A stretch of 64,000 nt of DNA from contig NZ_QZMN01000003.1 of the NCBI RefSeq assembly GCF_003702705.1, positions 62,001 to 126,000 on the forward strand, read 5' to 3'. The DNA is from Ornithinimicrobium cerasi (lineage in GTDB: Bacteria > Actinomycetota > Actinomycetes > Actinomycetales > Dermatophilaceae). The notes beneath the pieces are model-generated. The model was not told the origin of the DNA, searched no databases, and saw only the letters and a list, made by a program, of their open reading frames with translations. Both the position numbers and the translations under genes were made by a program. Shown one piece after another: positions 46,195 to 54,629 of this stretch (its first letter is position 1; each line of letters starts with the position of its first letter).

Positions 46195-46473
46195 TCAGGC
46201 CGTGGCGGCGTTGCCGCGCCCCCGACGGAGGTAGACGTAGCCGACCACCCCGAGGGCGATGCCGGCGACCGGCACCCAGAACCACCAGTCCCGCTCACCG
46301 CTGCGCCACGCGGGGACCAGGGCCAGGACGAGCAGGACGAGCGCCCACGCCAGGGTGCCCCACCGCACCAGGGTGATCGTGCGCAGCGGAACGGCGGGAG
46401 GGACGATCTGCGCGGCGTCGGAGGCGGGGTCTGCGGGGGTCCTGCCGTCGTCGGGGCTCGAGGCGTGGCTCAC
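46195..46473 (-). CDS. DUF2530 small membrane protein
   Basis: Protein of 92 aa with two TM segments (LVRWGTLAWALVLLVLALVPA and WWFWVPVAGIALGVVGYVYL) and a basic end, matching DUF2530. GTG 46473 follows TACCGT by 7 nt on the minus strand; GTG 46482 would overlap that hexamer. Convergent with the DUF3027 gene and divergent from a MarR gene, with a long palindrome between. Confidence 0.82.
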   Translation of the reverse strand: MSHASSPDDGRTPADPASDAAQIVPPAVPLRTITLVRWGTLAWALVLLVLALVPAWRSGERDWWFWVPVAGIALGVVGYVYLRRGRGNAATA

Positions 46474-46480
46474 GAGGCTC

Positions 46481-46486
46481 ACGGTA
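46481..46486 (-). promoter_or_regulatory. -10 box of DUF2530 gene
   Basis: TACCGT on the minus strand ends 7 nt before GTG 46473; leaderless arrangement. Confidence 0.45.
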
Positions 46487-46495
46487 GCGCCGTCC

Positions 46496-46569
46496 ATGAC
46501 TGTGCGCGGCTGTCGTGCCACAGTCGTCGCCCTGGTGTTGCCGGTGACACGACAGCCGCGCACAGTCAT
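46496..46569. repeat. Palindromic intergenic repeat, copy B (22-bp perfect arms)
   Basis: Arms 46496-46517 and 46548-46569 are exact reverse complements over 22 bp, around a 30-nt loop. The inner arm GCTGTCGTG/CACGACAGC, the 30-nt spacing and the loop core CGCCCTGG (46528-46535) match copy A at 1284-1331. It lies between divergent genes, so it is not placed as a terminator. Confidence 0.85.
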
Positions 46570-46627
46570 CAGGGCCGGGCCCCAGGTCCGCGCCCCCGGT
46601 CCGCCGCTTCGACAGGTCGTTGCGTTG

Positions 46628-46643
46628 GCTAATGAGATAAACT
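46628..46643 (+). promoter_or_regulatory. Candidate MarR operator/promoter
   Basis: An AT-rich segment with TGAG-ATAAA-CTCA inverted repeat overlaps TAAACT (46638-46643), a -10-like hexamer 8 nt before GTG 46652. The repeat would let the encoded MarR autoregulate the marR-MFS pair. Confidence 0.4.
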
Positions 46644-46651
46644 CACCATCC

Positions 46652-47083
46652 GTGCCCGCCTCCGACCCCGACGACATCGCCTCCCTCGCCCACGCCGTCC
46701 GCATCTCCTGCATGCGGGTGGCGCGGCGGGTGCGTTTCGACGCCGACAACACCGTGGCGCCGCACCTGTTCAGCGTGCTCGCGCGCCTCGCCGAGGAGCC
46801 GCGCACGGTCGGGGAGCTCGCCTGCATCGAGAAGGTCAGCGCCCCGAGCATGAGCCGCGCCGTCGCCCAGCTCGTCGAGCCAGGCCTCGTCGAGCGGCAC
46901 TCCGACGAGCACGACGGCCGCCTGGTCCGCCTCTCCCTCACCGACGCCGGCCGCGAGGTCGTCCGGACCGAGCGGGCCCGGCGCGACGCGTGGATGACCG
47001 AGCGGCTCGAGGGGCTCAGCGCCGAGGAGCGCGACGTGCTCCGCCGGGCGACCGCGATCCTGGAGTCGGTGGTCGACCTGTGA
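46652..47083 (+). CDS. MarR family regulator, operon with MFS transporter
   Basis: Winged-helix regulator of 143 aa (TVGELACIEKVSAPSMSRAVAQLVEPGLVERHSDEHDGR is the HTH and wing). Its stop overlaps the MFS start (GTGA), so regulator and exporter are co-transcribed. The start has AT-rich DNA with an inverted repeat just upstream, a likely autoregulatory site. Confidence 0.9.
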   Translation: MPASDPDDIASLAHAVRISCMRVARRVRFDADNTVAPHLFSVLARLAEEPRTVGELACIEKVSAPSMSRAVAQLVEPGLVERHSDEHDGRLVRLSLTDAGREVVRTERARRDAWMTERLEGLSAEERDVLRRATAILESVVDL

Positions 47084-48375
47084 GCGCGATGTTCAGCGCT
47101 CTCTCGGTGCGCAACTACCGCATCTACGCCACCGGGGCCATCGTCTCCAACACCGGCACCTGGATGGGCCGGGTCGCCCAGGACTGGGTGGTCCTGACCG
47201 AGCTCACGGACAACTCCGCCTCGGCCCTGGGCATCGTCACCGGGCTGCAGTTCCTCCCGATCCTCCTGCTCACGCCGGTCGCCGGCGCGCTCAGCGACGC
47301 GCTCCCCAAGCGCAAGGTGATGCTCGTCAGCCAGGCGACGATGGCGATCCTCGCCCTCGTCATGGGCATCTGGGTGCTGACCGGCTCGATGGAGCTGTGG
47401 CACATGTACCTCCTCGCCTTCCTCTCCGGCGCCGCCTCCGCCTTCGACGCCCCCGCGCGCCAGTCCTTCGTCTCCGAGATGGTCCCGCCCGAGAAGCTCA
47501 CCAACGCGGTCGGCCTCAACAGCGCGTCCTTCCACTCCGGCCGCCTCATCGGCCCCGCCACCGCCGGTCTCCTCATCGCCGCGTTCGGCACGGGGCCCAC
47601 GCTGGTCATCAACGCCCTCACGTTCGTGGCGGTCATCGTCGCCCTGCTCCTCCTCGACGTGAGCGCGCTCGCTCCCGGTCCCGACCGCACCGGCAAGGGC
47701 CGCGCCCGGGTGCGCGAGGGCATCGCCTACGTCCGTCGCAGACCGGACCTGATCCTCATCATGGTCATCGCCTTCATGCACGGCACCTTCGGCATGAACT
47801 TCCAGATCACCAACGCCCTCATGGCCACCGAGGTCTACGGCAAGGGCGTCACGGAGTATGGCGTCACCGGCTCGGTCATGGCGATCGGCTCCCTGGCCGG
47901 CGCGCTGCTCGCCGCCCGTCGCGACCGGCCGCGGTGGCGCCTGCTGCTCGGCTCGCTCGCGCTGTTCTCCTTCTTCACCCTGTTCCTGGCGCTGGCCCCC
48001 ACGTTCACCCTCTACACGGTGCTCCTCGTGCCCACCGGCCTCACCGCCCTGACGGTCATGGTCAGCGCCAACGCCATGGTCCAGCTCTCCGTCGACCAGG
48101 CGGTCCGGGGCCGGGTGATGGCCCTCTACATGGCCGTCTTCTTCGGCGGCACCCCGTTGGGGTCGCCGTTCATCGGCTGGGTCGGGGAGACCTTCGGCGC
48201 CCGCTGGACCATCCTCATCGCCACCCTCGCGTGCGGGCTGACCGCGGTGGTCGCGACCGTCTACGTCATGCGCTCCGACAACATCCGGCTGCGCCTGCGC
48301 GCCAGCTGGGCGCGCCCGCTCGCCCTCGAGCGCGGTCTCGCACTCACCGAACCCCTGCCCGAGAAGGTGACCTGA
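47080..48375 (+). CDS. MFS transporter (enterobactin/drug exporter-like, DHA3 type)
   Basis: Major facilitator of 431 aa with twelve TM segments. Characteristic parts are the start FSALSVRNYRIYATGAIVSNTGTWM, the loop SDALPKRKVML (motif A), AFDAPARQSFVSEMV, and GRVMALYMAVFFGGTPLGSP in the second half. These match the EntS/DHA3-like export group found with MarR regulators. The substrate is not evident. Confidence 0.88.
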   Translation: MSAMFSALSVRNYRIYATGAIVSNTGTWMGRVAQDWVVLTELTDNSASALGIVTGLQFLPILLLTPVAGALSDALPKRKVMLVSQATMAILALVMGIWVLTGSMELWHMYLLAFLSGAASAFDAPARQSFVSEMVPPEKLTNAVGLNSASFHSGRLIGPATAGLLIAAFGTGPTLVINALTFVAVIVALLLLDVSALAPGPDRTGKGRARVREGIAYVRRRPDLILIMVIAFMHGTFGMNFQITNALMATEVYGKGVTEYGVTGSVMAIGSLAGALLAARRDRPRWRLLLGSLALFSFFTLFLALAPTFTLYTVLLVPTGLTALTVMVSANAMVQLSVDQAVRGRVMALYMAVFFGGTPLGSPFIGWVGETFGARWTILIATLACGLTAVVATVYVMRSDNIRLRLRASWARPLALERGLALTEPLPEKVT

Positions 48376-48376
48376 C

Positions 48377-48472
48377 CTGAACGCCCACACCCGCCGCGTC
48401 GTCGTGCTCCTCGCGCTCGCCGCGCTGATCCTCGTCCCCCTCCTCGCCGCCGTCGGCGGCGCCCTCCGCTGA
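48377..48472 (+). CDS. Candidate 31-aa single-TM protein with CTG start
   Basis: Small open frame from a CTG at 48377, 1 bp after the MFS stop: N-A-H-T-R-R then a hydrophobic helix (VVVLLALAALILVPLLAAVGG) and a short basic end (ALR). AAGGTGA lies 8 nt before the CTG, and the stop is 11 bp before the next ATG. Positive residues before a single helix fit a small membrane protein. The non-ATG start lowers confidence; a GTG inside the helix is the only other start. Confidence 0.35.
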   Translation: MNAHTRRVVVLLALAALILVPLLAAVGGALR

Positions 48473-48483
48473 AGAGAGCCCGT

Positions 48484-50316
48484 ATGTCGTTCACGACCCG
48501 TCCCACCCTGACCGGAACCGTCGGCATGGTGTCCACCACGCACTGGCTGGCCTCCCAGTCGGCCATGCGGATGCTCGAGCTGGGCGGGAACGCCGCCGAC
48601 GGCGCCGTCGCCGCCGGCCTCGTGCTGCAGGTCGTCGAGCCGCACCTCAACGGACCGGGTGGTGACCTGCCGCTGATCGTCGCCTCCGCCGACGACCCGA
48701 CGCCCCGGGTGCTCTGCGGCCAGGGCCCCGCCCCGGCCGGCGCCACGCCCGAGCACTTCGCCTCCGTCGGCCTGGACCGCGTGCCCGGCTCCGGACCGCT
48801 CGCGACGGCCGTCCCCGGCGCCTTCGACGCGTGGATGGTGCTGCTGCGCGACCGCGGCACGATGAGCGCACGCACCGTCGCCGAGCCGGCCCTGCACTAC
48901 GCCCGCCACGGCCACCCCGTCCTCGAGCGCGTCTGCCGGACGATCGAGACGGTCCGTGACCTCTTCACCGAGTCGTGGCCCACCTCGGCCGACCAGTGGC
49001 TGCCCGGAGGGGTGGTCCCGACCCCCGGGAGCCTGGTCACCAACATCGCGTGGGCGGACACCCTCGAGCGGCTCCTGGCCGAGGAGGACGCGGCCGGGGG
49101 GAGTCGGGAGCAGGGCCTCGAGGCCGTGCGCCGCGCCTGGTCGCAGGGGTTCGTCGCCGAGGCCGTGGACGCGTTCGTGCGGCAGCCGTCCCGGCACTCC
49201 GGCGGGCAGGTGCTCCCTGGCGTCCTCACCGCCCAGGACATGGCCGGCTTCGAGGCGACGTGGGAGGACGCGGTCACCCTCGACTGGCACGGGCACACGA
49301 TCGCCAAGACCGGGCCCTGGGGGCAGGGCCCGGCGCTGCTGCAGGTCCTGCAGATGGTCGACGCCGCGGGCGCCACCGACCTCGACACCGCGGACGGGGT
49401 GCACACCCTCGTCGAGGCGTGGAAGCTGGCGATGGCGGACCGCGAGGCCTGGCTCGGCGACAGTGCCGACGTCCCCCTCGGGGACCTTCTCGACCCCGGG
49501 TATGCCGCGCAGCGCGCCTCGCTCATCGGCCCGGACGCCAGCCTGGAGCTGCGCCCCGGGTCCCCGGGCGGCCGCCCGCCCCGGATCGCCGCCCAGGCCC
49601 GGCTCGTCGAGGGCGCCCCGGACGTCGACGCGAGCGTCGGAGAGCCGACCGTGCAGCGCGAGTCGGCGTCCCCCGGCGCACGGCCCGCCCCGCCCGCCGA
49701 CCCCCAGGTGGCTGCCGACGGGGAGACCCGCGGCGACACCTGCCACGTCGACGTCGTCGACCGCTGGGGCATGCTCGTGTCCGCCACGCCGAGCGGCGGC
49801 TGGCTGCAGTCCTCGCCGTTCATCCCCGAGGTGGGCCTGGCGCTCGGGAGCCGTCTGCAGATGGCGTGGCTCGAGCAGGGCCTGCCCAGCTCGCTCGTCC
49901 CCGGACGGCGACCGCGGACCACCCTCACGCCCACGCTCGTGCTGCGCGACGGCATACCCGTCCTCGCCTGCGGCAGCCCCGGCGGTGACCAGCAGGACCA
50001 GTGGCAGAGCGTCTTCCTCCTGCGCCACCTCGTCGGCGGGCTGTCCCTGCAGGAGGCCATCGACGCGCCGCAGCTGCACACCACGAGCTTCCCCGGCAGC
50101 TTCCACCCCCGCGCGACCGAGCCCGGCGTCGTCGTCGTCGAGTCGCGCCTCGACCCGGCGGTCACCGAGAAGCTGCGCCGTCGTGGCCACCGGGTCGTCG
50201 AGGAAGGCCCCTGGTCCCTCGGCCGGATGTGCGCGGTCGCCCGCGACCCGCGCACCGGCATCGTGTCCGCCGGCGCCAACCCCCGGGGGATGCAGGGCTA
50301 CGCCGTCGGACGTTGA
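48484..50316 (+). CDS. Gamma-glutamyltransferase family Ntn-hydrolase
   Basis: Self-processing Ntn-hydrolase of 610 aa related to gamma-glutamyltranspeptidase. The predicted autocatalytic nucleophile is Thr419 in GETRGDTCHVDVVD, preceding the small subunit; GGLS...PQLHTTSF and SPGGDQQDQ resemble the substrate loops. No N-terminal signal peptide is seen, so it may be cytoplasmic, unlike typical GGTs. Actinobacterial homologues act on gamma-glutamyl or acyl-amide substrates; the substrate is unknown. Two octamer copies lie in the gene. Confidence 0.88.
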   Translation: MSFTTRPTLTGTVGMVSTTHWLASQSAMRMLELGGNAADGAVAAGLVLQVVEPHLNGPGGDLPLIVASADDPTPRVLCGQGPAPAGATPEHFASVGLDRVPGSGPLATAVPGAFDAWMVLLRDRGTMSARTVAEPALHYARHGHPVLERVCRTIETVRDLFTESWPTSADQWLPGGVVPTPGSLVTNIAWADTLERLLAEEDAAGGSREQGLEAVRRAWSQGFVAEAVDAFVRQPSRHSGGQVLPGVLTAQDMAGFEATWEDAVTLDWHGHTIAKTGPWGQGPALLQVLQMVDAAGATDLDTADGVHTLVEAWKLAMADREAWLGDSADVPLGDLLDPGYAAQRASLIGPDASLELRPGSPGGRPPRIAAQARLVEGAPDVDASVGEPTVQRESASPGARPAPPADPQVAADGETRGDTCHVDVVDRWGMLVSATPSGGWLQSSPFIPEVGLALGSRLQMAWLEQGLPSSLVPGRRPRTTLTPTLVLRDGIPVLACGSPGGDQQDQWQSVFLLRHLVGGLSLQEAIDAPQLHTTSFPGSFHPRATEPGVVVVESRLDPAVTEKLRRRGHRVVEEGPWSLGRMCAVARDPRTGIVSAGANPRGMQGYAVGR

Positions 50317-50367
50317 CCCCTCGCATCGCCTAGCGTGGTGCAGCAGACCCCCCGACCAGGAGAACCC

Positions 50368-50754
50368 GTGGCATCCCCCAACCTCGCCAAGCTGGCGCTG
50401 AAGTACGGCCCGATCGTCTACACCCTCGCCCAGAAGTACGGGCCGCAGGTGGTCGAGCAGGTCCTGCGGCAGCGCGACCCCGCCCAGAAGTTCGTGTCCA
50501 CCCAGCGCGAGCGGGGCACCGCACGCAAGCAGGCGCTCGCGCACGCCGAGTCCGTCGTCGACGGCGCCGTCCAGCAGGTGTTCCACGGCGGCCAGGCCTA
50601 CTGGGTCGTGTTCTCGCGCAACGAGCCCGTGGGGACCCATCCGCACACCACGGTCCCCTACGACTCGCTGCTGCTCAACGCCGACCCGGCGCGGCGGGTG
50701 AGCCCGGGGGAGCTGCGGCGCACCGTCCACCTGCCCCGCCGACCGAGGCGATGA
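50368..50754 (+). CDS. Conserved hypothetical protein
   Basis: Protein of 128 aa, basic at the C-terminus. It starts VASPNLAKLALKYGPIVYTLAQKYGPQVVEQVLRQ with two KYGP repeats. No catalytic motif or membrane segment is apparent; the C-terminal half has HGGQAYWVVFSRNEPVGTHP. GTG 50368 has a GGAG site 7 nt upstream. The stop overlaps pdxH (ATGA), so it is co-transcribed with it. I do not recognise the family. Confidence 0.72.
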   Translation: MASPNLAKLALKYGPIVYTLAQKYGPQVVEQVLRQRDPAQKFVSTQRERGTARKQALAHAESVVDGAVQQVFHGGQAYWVVFSRNEPVGTHPHTTVPYDSLLLNADPARRVSPGELRRTVHLPRRPRR

Positions 50755-51434
50755 GGATGGAGCACCTGCGGGTCGACTACGCCGGCGACGGGCTCGCCGA
50801 GGAACGCTGCCCCGCCGCACCCCTGGAGATCGTGCGGGAGTGGGTCGCGACCGCCGTCTCGCGCCACGCCGAGCACGGTGACGTGCCCGAGCCGACCGCC
50901 TTCGCGGTCGCGACGGTCGACGCCGACGGGCTGCCCGACGTGCGGACGGTGCTGATGCGCGGCCTCGACGAGCGGGGGCCGGCGTTCTACACCAACACCG
51001 ACTCCGCCAAGGGGCGTCAGCTGCGCGACAACCCCGCGGTGGCCGCGACCCTGACCTGGGCCGGGCTGCACCGGGCGGTCCGTTTCCGTGGGCTGGCGGA
51101 GCCGCTGGCCGCCGAGGAGGTCCGCGCCTACTTCGTGAGCCGGCCCTGGGCCTCGCGCATCGGCGCGCACGCCTCCGCCCAGTCGCACCCGGTGAGCGAC
51201 CGGGAGAGCCTGGAGAGGGCATACCAGGAGTGCGCGGAGCGCTTCCCGGACACCGGCAGCCCGGACGACGTCCCGGTGCCCGCGGACTGGGGCGGCTACC
51301 GCATCGTCGTCGACCGCGTCGAGCTGTGGGCCGGGCGGCGTTCGCGGCTGCACGACCGGATCGTCTGGGAGCGCGTCGGTGCCGGGGGGATGGACGACCC
51401 GGCGGCCTGGCGACGGGTGCGTCTCGCGCCGTAG
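50751..51434 (+). CDS. pdxH: Pyridoxamine 5'-phosphate oxidase PdxH
   Basis: FMN-dependent split-barrel oxidase of 227 aa that makes pyridoxal 5'-phosphate from PNP or PMP. Family blocks: MRGLDERGPAFYTNTDSAKGRQL (FMN binding), AAEEVRAYFVSRPWASRIGAHASAQSHPV, and the C-terminal RLHDRIVWER. ATG 50751 overlaps the upstream stop; ATG 50757 is a second option. The PLP made would serve hemL and others. Confidence 0.94.
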   Translation: MRMEHLRVDYAGDGLAEERCPAAPLEIVREWVATAVSRHAEHGDVPEPTAFAVATVDADGLPDVRTVLMRGLDERGPAFYTNTDSAKGRQLRDNPAVAATLTWAGLHRAVRFRGLAEPLAAEEVRAYFVSRPWASRIGAHASAQSHPVSDRESLERAYQECAERFPDTGSPDDVPVPADWGGYRIVVDRVELWAGRRSRLHDRIVWERVGAGGMDDPAAWRRVRLAP

Positions 51435-51473
51435 CCGTCGTCCGGCGACGGCGGCGGGAGCGGGACCGCCTCG

Positions 51474-51479
51474 TAGGAT
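51474..51479 (+). promoter_or_regulatory. -10 box of DtxR-family gene
   Basis: TAGGAT ends 7 nt before GTG 51487; leaderless arrangement. Confidence 0.5.
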
Positions 51480-51486
51480 GAGGCTC

Positions 51487-52179
51487 GTGAGCGAGCTGAT
51501 CGACACCACCGAGATGTACCTCAAGACCATCCTCGAGCTCGAGGAGGACGGGGTCGTCCCGATGCGTGCGCGGATCGCGGAGCGGCTGGCCCAGTCCGGG
51601 CCGACGGTCTCCCAGACCGTGGCCAGGATGGAGCGGGACGGGCTGCTCGGGCTGGCGCCCGACCGCCACCTGCTGCTCACCGACGCCGGACGCCTCGCCG
51701 CCGTGCGCGTCATGCGCAAGCACCGCCTCGCCGAGCGCCTGCTCACCGACGTCATCGGGCTGGACCCGGCCTACGTCCACGAGGAGGCCTGCCGCTGGGA
51801 GCACGTCATGAGCGAGCAGGTGGAGACGCGCATCCTCGGTCTGCTCGCCGACCCGACCACCTCGCCCTACGGCAACCCGGTGCCCGGCCTGGAGGAGCTG
51901 GGGCACGCCGCGGCACCCCCCGCCTCGGGGCGCCCCAGCAGCGAGCTCGCCGTGGGGGAGGAGCCGGTCGAGGCGACGGTGACGCGGCTGGGTGAGCCGG
52001 TGCAGGTGGATCCGGAGGTACTGGGTCTGCTCCTGGACTCGGGTGTCCGGCCGGGGGCGCGGGTGCGGGTGTGGGGCGAGCGCGAACGGACGATCGTCGA
52101 GTCGGTCGACGGTGAGGCCGTCTCGCTCCCGGCGGACGTGGCGGCTCACATCTTCTGCGCAGTGCCCGGCGAGGGCTGA
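51487..52179 (+). CDS. ideR: IdeR/DtxR-type metal-dependent regulator
   Basis: Iron- or manganese-dependent repressor of 230 aa. The winged helix (IAERLAQSGPTVSQTVARMERDGL), the dimer/metal domain with HEEACRWEHVMSE (Cys, Glu, His ligands as in DtxR) and DPTTSPYGNPVPG, and a C-terminal SH3-like domain (about 150-230) are all present. The N-terminus ELIDTTEMYLKTI is that of IdeR. GTG 51487 follows TAGGAT by 7 nt. Which metal it senses is inferred from close similarity to the Fe-type subfamily. Confidence 0.9.
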   Translation: MSELIDTTEMYLKTILELEEDGVVPMRARIAERLAQSGPTVSQTVARMERDGLLGLAPDRHLLLTDAGRLAAVRVMRKHRLAERLLTDVIGLDPAYVHEEACRWEHVMSEQVETRILGLLADPTTSPYGNPVPGLEELGHAAAPPASGRPSSELAVGEEPVEATVTRLGEPVQVDPEVLGLLLDSGVRPGARVRVWGERERTIVESVDGEAVSLPADVAAHIFCAVPGEG

Positions 52180-52371
52180 GGACATTCCGCCGCACGTGTG
52201 AGATGGGTCACGGCCACCCTGGGAGTTCGGTCAAGAGGCGCGCATCGCCGCAGGTGGGGCGACCGCGGCAGGAGGGGTGCCGGTTCGAGTTGTCCACAGC
52301 TGCCGGAGCGGGTATGACGCGGGCGGCGCCCGGTGTGTACGGTAGCGAGTGCTCCTCTCCCCTGGAGGAGA
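52180..52371 (+). other. Upstream part of the long intergenic region before the NlpC/P60 gene
   Basis: The 377-bp gap 52180-52556 has no gene. This first part contains a -10-like TACGGT (52338-52343) and a small hairpin (CTCCTC 52352-52357 with GAGGAG 52365-52370). Transcription probably begins near 52350 and runs into the riboswitch. Nothing else is recognised before it. Confidence 0.5.
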
Positions 52372-52545
52372 CCCCAGCGCGTCACGCCGAGTCCTGTCTG
52401 CGCGCCCGGGGACGTGACCGACCTACCGCAGACAGGTGCGGGGGACCCAAAACCCGGAGCAGCGATGCTCCTCGGGGCTAACGGCCGGCGCCCACCGGAC
52501 CGGGGGTTCTCCATCCCAGCCCGACAGCTGACCCCGCAGGCACCC
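52372..52545 (+). ncRNA. c-di-AMP riboswitch (ydaO-yuaA class)
   Basis: The leader carries the class hallmarks. CCTGTCTGCG (52393-52402) pairs with CGCAGACAGG (52427-52436). GCGGGGGACCCAA follows at 52438, with GCGGGG (52438-52443) matching CCCCGC at 52532-52537. The hairpin GGAGCA-GCGA-TGCTCC is at 52456-52471, then GGGGCTAA, and finally AGCCCGACAGCTGACCCCGC (52518-52537), the conserved 3' block. In actinobacteria this class controls cell-wall hydrolases such as Rpf and NlpC/P60, which is the gene downstream. disA, the c-di-AMP synthase, is at 12-13 kb. Boundaries are approximate. Confidence 0.85.
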
Positions 52546-52556
52546 TTGGAGGACAC

Positions 52557-53414
52557 GTGACCCATCGCCACTCTGCCCGGCACCGTGCGCCGGGACGCAT
52601 CAGCACGGCCGGCGCAGCCCTGACCCGCACCGCAGCCGTCGCCGCGACCTCGACCGGCCTCATCGCCGGCGCCTCCGCCGTCGCGAGCGCGACGCCGGCC
52701 CCGAACGAGTCGGCACCTGGCCTCGCCAACGGCTCCCAGGCCCTGCTCGAGGTCGTCGAGAACGTCGTCGCCGCCGAGCGTCCTGCCGTGGCCGCCAAGG
52801 CCCCGGCGACGGTCGACGCGGCCGTCGCCTTCGGCACCACCGGCTTCACCGGCGCCGCCCGTCAGGTCGAGCAGTTCGAGGCCGCGGTCGAGAACCGCGA
52901 GCCGGCGGCCGCCAGCCGCACCCAGGTGCGCGGGGAGGCCCCCGCCGCGGCGACCACCCCGGCCGCGCCCGCCGCCCAGGCCGCCCCGGCCCCCGCACCG
53001 GCACCGGCCCCCGCTCCCGCGCCGGCGCCTGCTCCCGCTCCCGCTCCCGCACCGGCCCCGGCCGCCGCGCCCGCACCCACCGGCGGGGTTCTCTCGGTCG
53101 CCGCCGCCTACACCGGCATCTACTACGTCTACGGCGGCGCCACGCCGTCCGGGTTCGACTGCTCCGGTTACACCCAGTGGGTGTTCCGGGAGGCGCTCGG
53201 CATCGAGCTGCCGCGCACGGCGGCCCAGCAGCAGGCCTACGCCACCCCGGTGAGCAACCCGCAGCCGGGCGACCTGATCTTCTACGGCTACCCGGCCTAC
53301 CACGTCGGGATCTACGCCGGCAACGGCATGATGTACGACTCCGGCAAGCCAGGCATCCCCAGCCAGCTGCGGGCCGTGTTCAGCGGCGTCTCGGGTTACG
53401 GCCGGGCCGGCTGA
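52557..53414 (+). CDS. Secreted NlpC/P60 peptidoglycan endopeptidase
   Basis: C40-family cell-wall hydrolase of 285 aa, cutting D-gamma-Glu to diamino-acid bonds in stem peptides. A signal-like N-terminus with ATSTGLIAGASAVASATPA is followed by a central spacer and a 30-residue Ala-Pro repeat linker (about 140-175). The NlpC/P60 domain has DCSGYTQWVF (catalytic Cys), YHVGIYAGNG (His) and PGDLIFY. GTG 52557 is 4 nt after GGAGG. The c-di-AMP riboswitch in its leader indicates repression or activation by c-di-AMP. Confidence 0.95.
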   Translation: MTHRHSARHRAPGRISTAGAALTRTAAVAATSTGLIAGASAVASATPAPNESAPGLANGSQALLEVVENVVAAERPAVAAKAPATVDAAVAFGTTGFTGAARQVEQFEAAVENREPAAASRTQVRGEAPAAATTPAAPAAQAAPAPAPAPAPAPAPAPAPAPAPAPAPAAAPAPTGGVLSVAAAYTGIYYVYGGATPSGFDCSGYTQWVFREALGIELPRTAAQQQAYATPVSNPQPGDLIFYGYPAYHVGIYAGNGMMYDSGKPGIPSQLRAVFSGVSGYGRAG

Positions 53415-53435
53415 CCCGCAGACCCCCGTCCACGA

Positions 53436-53474
53436 CGAGGGGCCCCCACCGCTGCTGCGGTGCGGGGCCCCTCG
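53436..53474 (+). terminator. Terminator after NlpC/P60 gene
   Basis: CGAGGGGCCCC (53436-53446) pairs with GGGGCCCCTCG (53464-53474), with inner CACCGC/GCGGTG pairing and a TGCT loop. It lies 22 bp past the stop, between convergent genes. Confidence 0.75.
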
Positions 53475-53549
53475 TGGTCCGGTGTGCGGGCGCGCGGACG
53501 GCCGTGGGTCGCCGGTGCCCGGCCGTCCTGCGGACGCAGGCCGGGAGGC

Positions 53550-54629
53550 TCAGCCGTTGGCCGCCTCTGCCATCGCCTCGTCCGACTCGTCGTCGAACTC
53601 GCCCAGGATCTGCTCCAGGATGTCCTCCATCGACGTCATGCCGACGACGCGTCCCTGGTCGTCCCTCACCAGGGCCAGCTGGGCCCGCTGCTGACGCAGG
53701 CTCGAGACCGCGTCGATGAGCGGCATCGTCGCCTGCAGAGAGGCCACCGGCTGGAGGAACTCGGAGACGCCGCGGCGGTCTCCCGCCCCGTCGGCGCTGG
53801 CCAGGATGGCGTCCCGCACGTGCACGATGCCGCGGATCCGGCGCTGACCCGAGCGTCCGCTCGGCTCGACGACGAACAGCCGGGACCGCCCGCTCTCCCG
53901 GCTCACCTGCTCGACCTCGAGCGCGGTGGCGGTGCGGGGGATGGTCACCGCGGCGGTGGGCAGGAACATCACCGAGGAGACCGTCTCGGCCTCCAGCCGC
54001 AGGGCGCCGGTGAGGATCTGGTGGTCCGCGTCCTCGAGCACCCCGTGCTCGTGCGACTGCGCCAGCAGCAGCTGCAGGTCGGCCGGCGTCTGGGCGCTGC
54101 CCAGGGCGTCCACGGGGTCGACCCTGACCAGGCGCAGGAGCAGGTTCGCCAGCTCGTTCATGAGCCAGAGGACCGGGCGCACCACCCAGGTGAAGGCCCG
54201 GAAGGGCAGGGCGAGGAGCATCGCCGAGCTCTCGGGGTGGGAGATCGCCCACGACTTCGGCGCCATCTCCCCGACCACCATGTGCAGGAAGACGACGAGC
54301 GAGACCGCGAAGGCCACCGCGACGGCGTGCACCATCACGTCCGGGACGCCCAGCGCGCCGAACAGCGGCTCGACGAGGTAGGCGACGGCCGGCTTGGCCA
54401 GGGCGCCGAGGGCCAGGGTGCACAGGGTGATGCCCAGCTGGGCGCCGGCCAGCATCAGCGACAGCTCGCGGGAGGCGTCGACGGCGGCCCGGGCGGCGCG
54501 GCTGCCCGCCTCGGCGCGCTCCTCGAGGCGGTGACGCTTGGCGGCGACGATCGCGAACTCGGCGCCGACGAAGAACCCGTTGGCGATCAGCAGCACCAGG
54601 CTGACCAGGAGGGCGGTGGTCGTGCTCAC
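53550..54629 (-). CDS. CNNM/CorC-type transporter with CBS domains (paralogue 2)
   Basis: Membrane protein of 359 aa: DUF21/CNNM transmembrane domain (three to four TM, about 1-190) with GAEFAIVAAKRHRL, then a CBS pair (about 200-340) and an acidic tail. Homologues handle Mg2+ or Co2+ efflux. It lacks the C-terminal CorC/HlyC domain seen in its upstream paralogue. GTG 54629 overlaps that paralogue's stop, so the two are co-expressed and may form a heteromer. Confidence 0.88.
   Translation of the reverse strand: MSTTTALLVSLVLLIANGFFVGAEFAIVAAKRHRLEERAEAGSRAARAAVDASRELSLMLAGAQLGITLCTLALGALAKPAVAYLVEPLFGALGVPDVMVHAVAVAFAVSLVVFLHMVVGEMAPKSWAISHPESSAMLLALPFRAFTWVVRPVLWLMNELANLLLRLVRVDPVDALGSAQTPADLQLLLAQSHEHGVLEDADHQILTGALRLEAETVSSVMFLPTAAVTIPRTATALEVEQVSRESGRSRLFVVEPSGRSGQRRIRGIVHVRDAILASADGAGDRRGVSEFLQPVASLQATMPLIDAVSSLRQQRAQLALVRDDQGRVVGMTSMEDILEQILGEFDDESDEAMAEAANG

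Noticed and set aside
46474-52185. Very long open frame on the minus strand opposite exporters, gamma-glutamyltransferase and pdxH
   Set aside because: It is a high-G+C shadow frame: the protein is low-complexity and Arg/Gly/Ala-rich, while the plus-strand genes have clear families.
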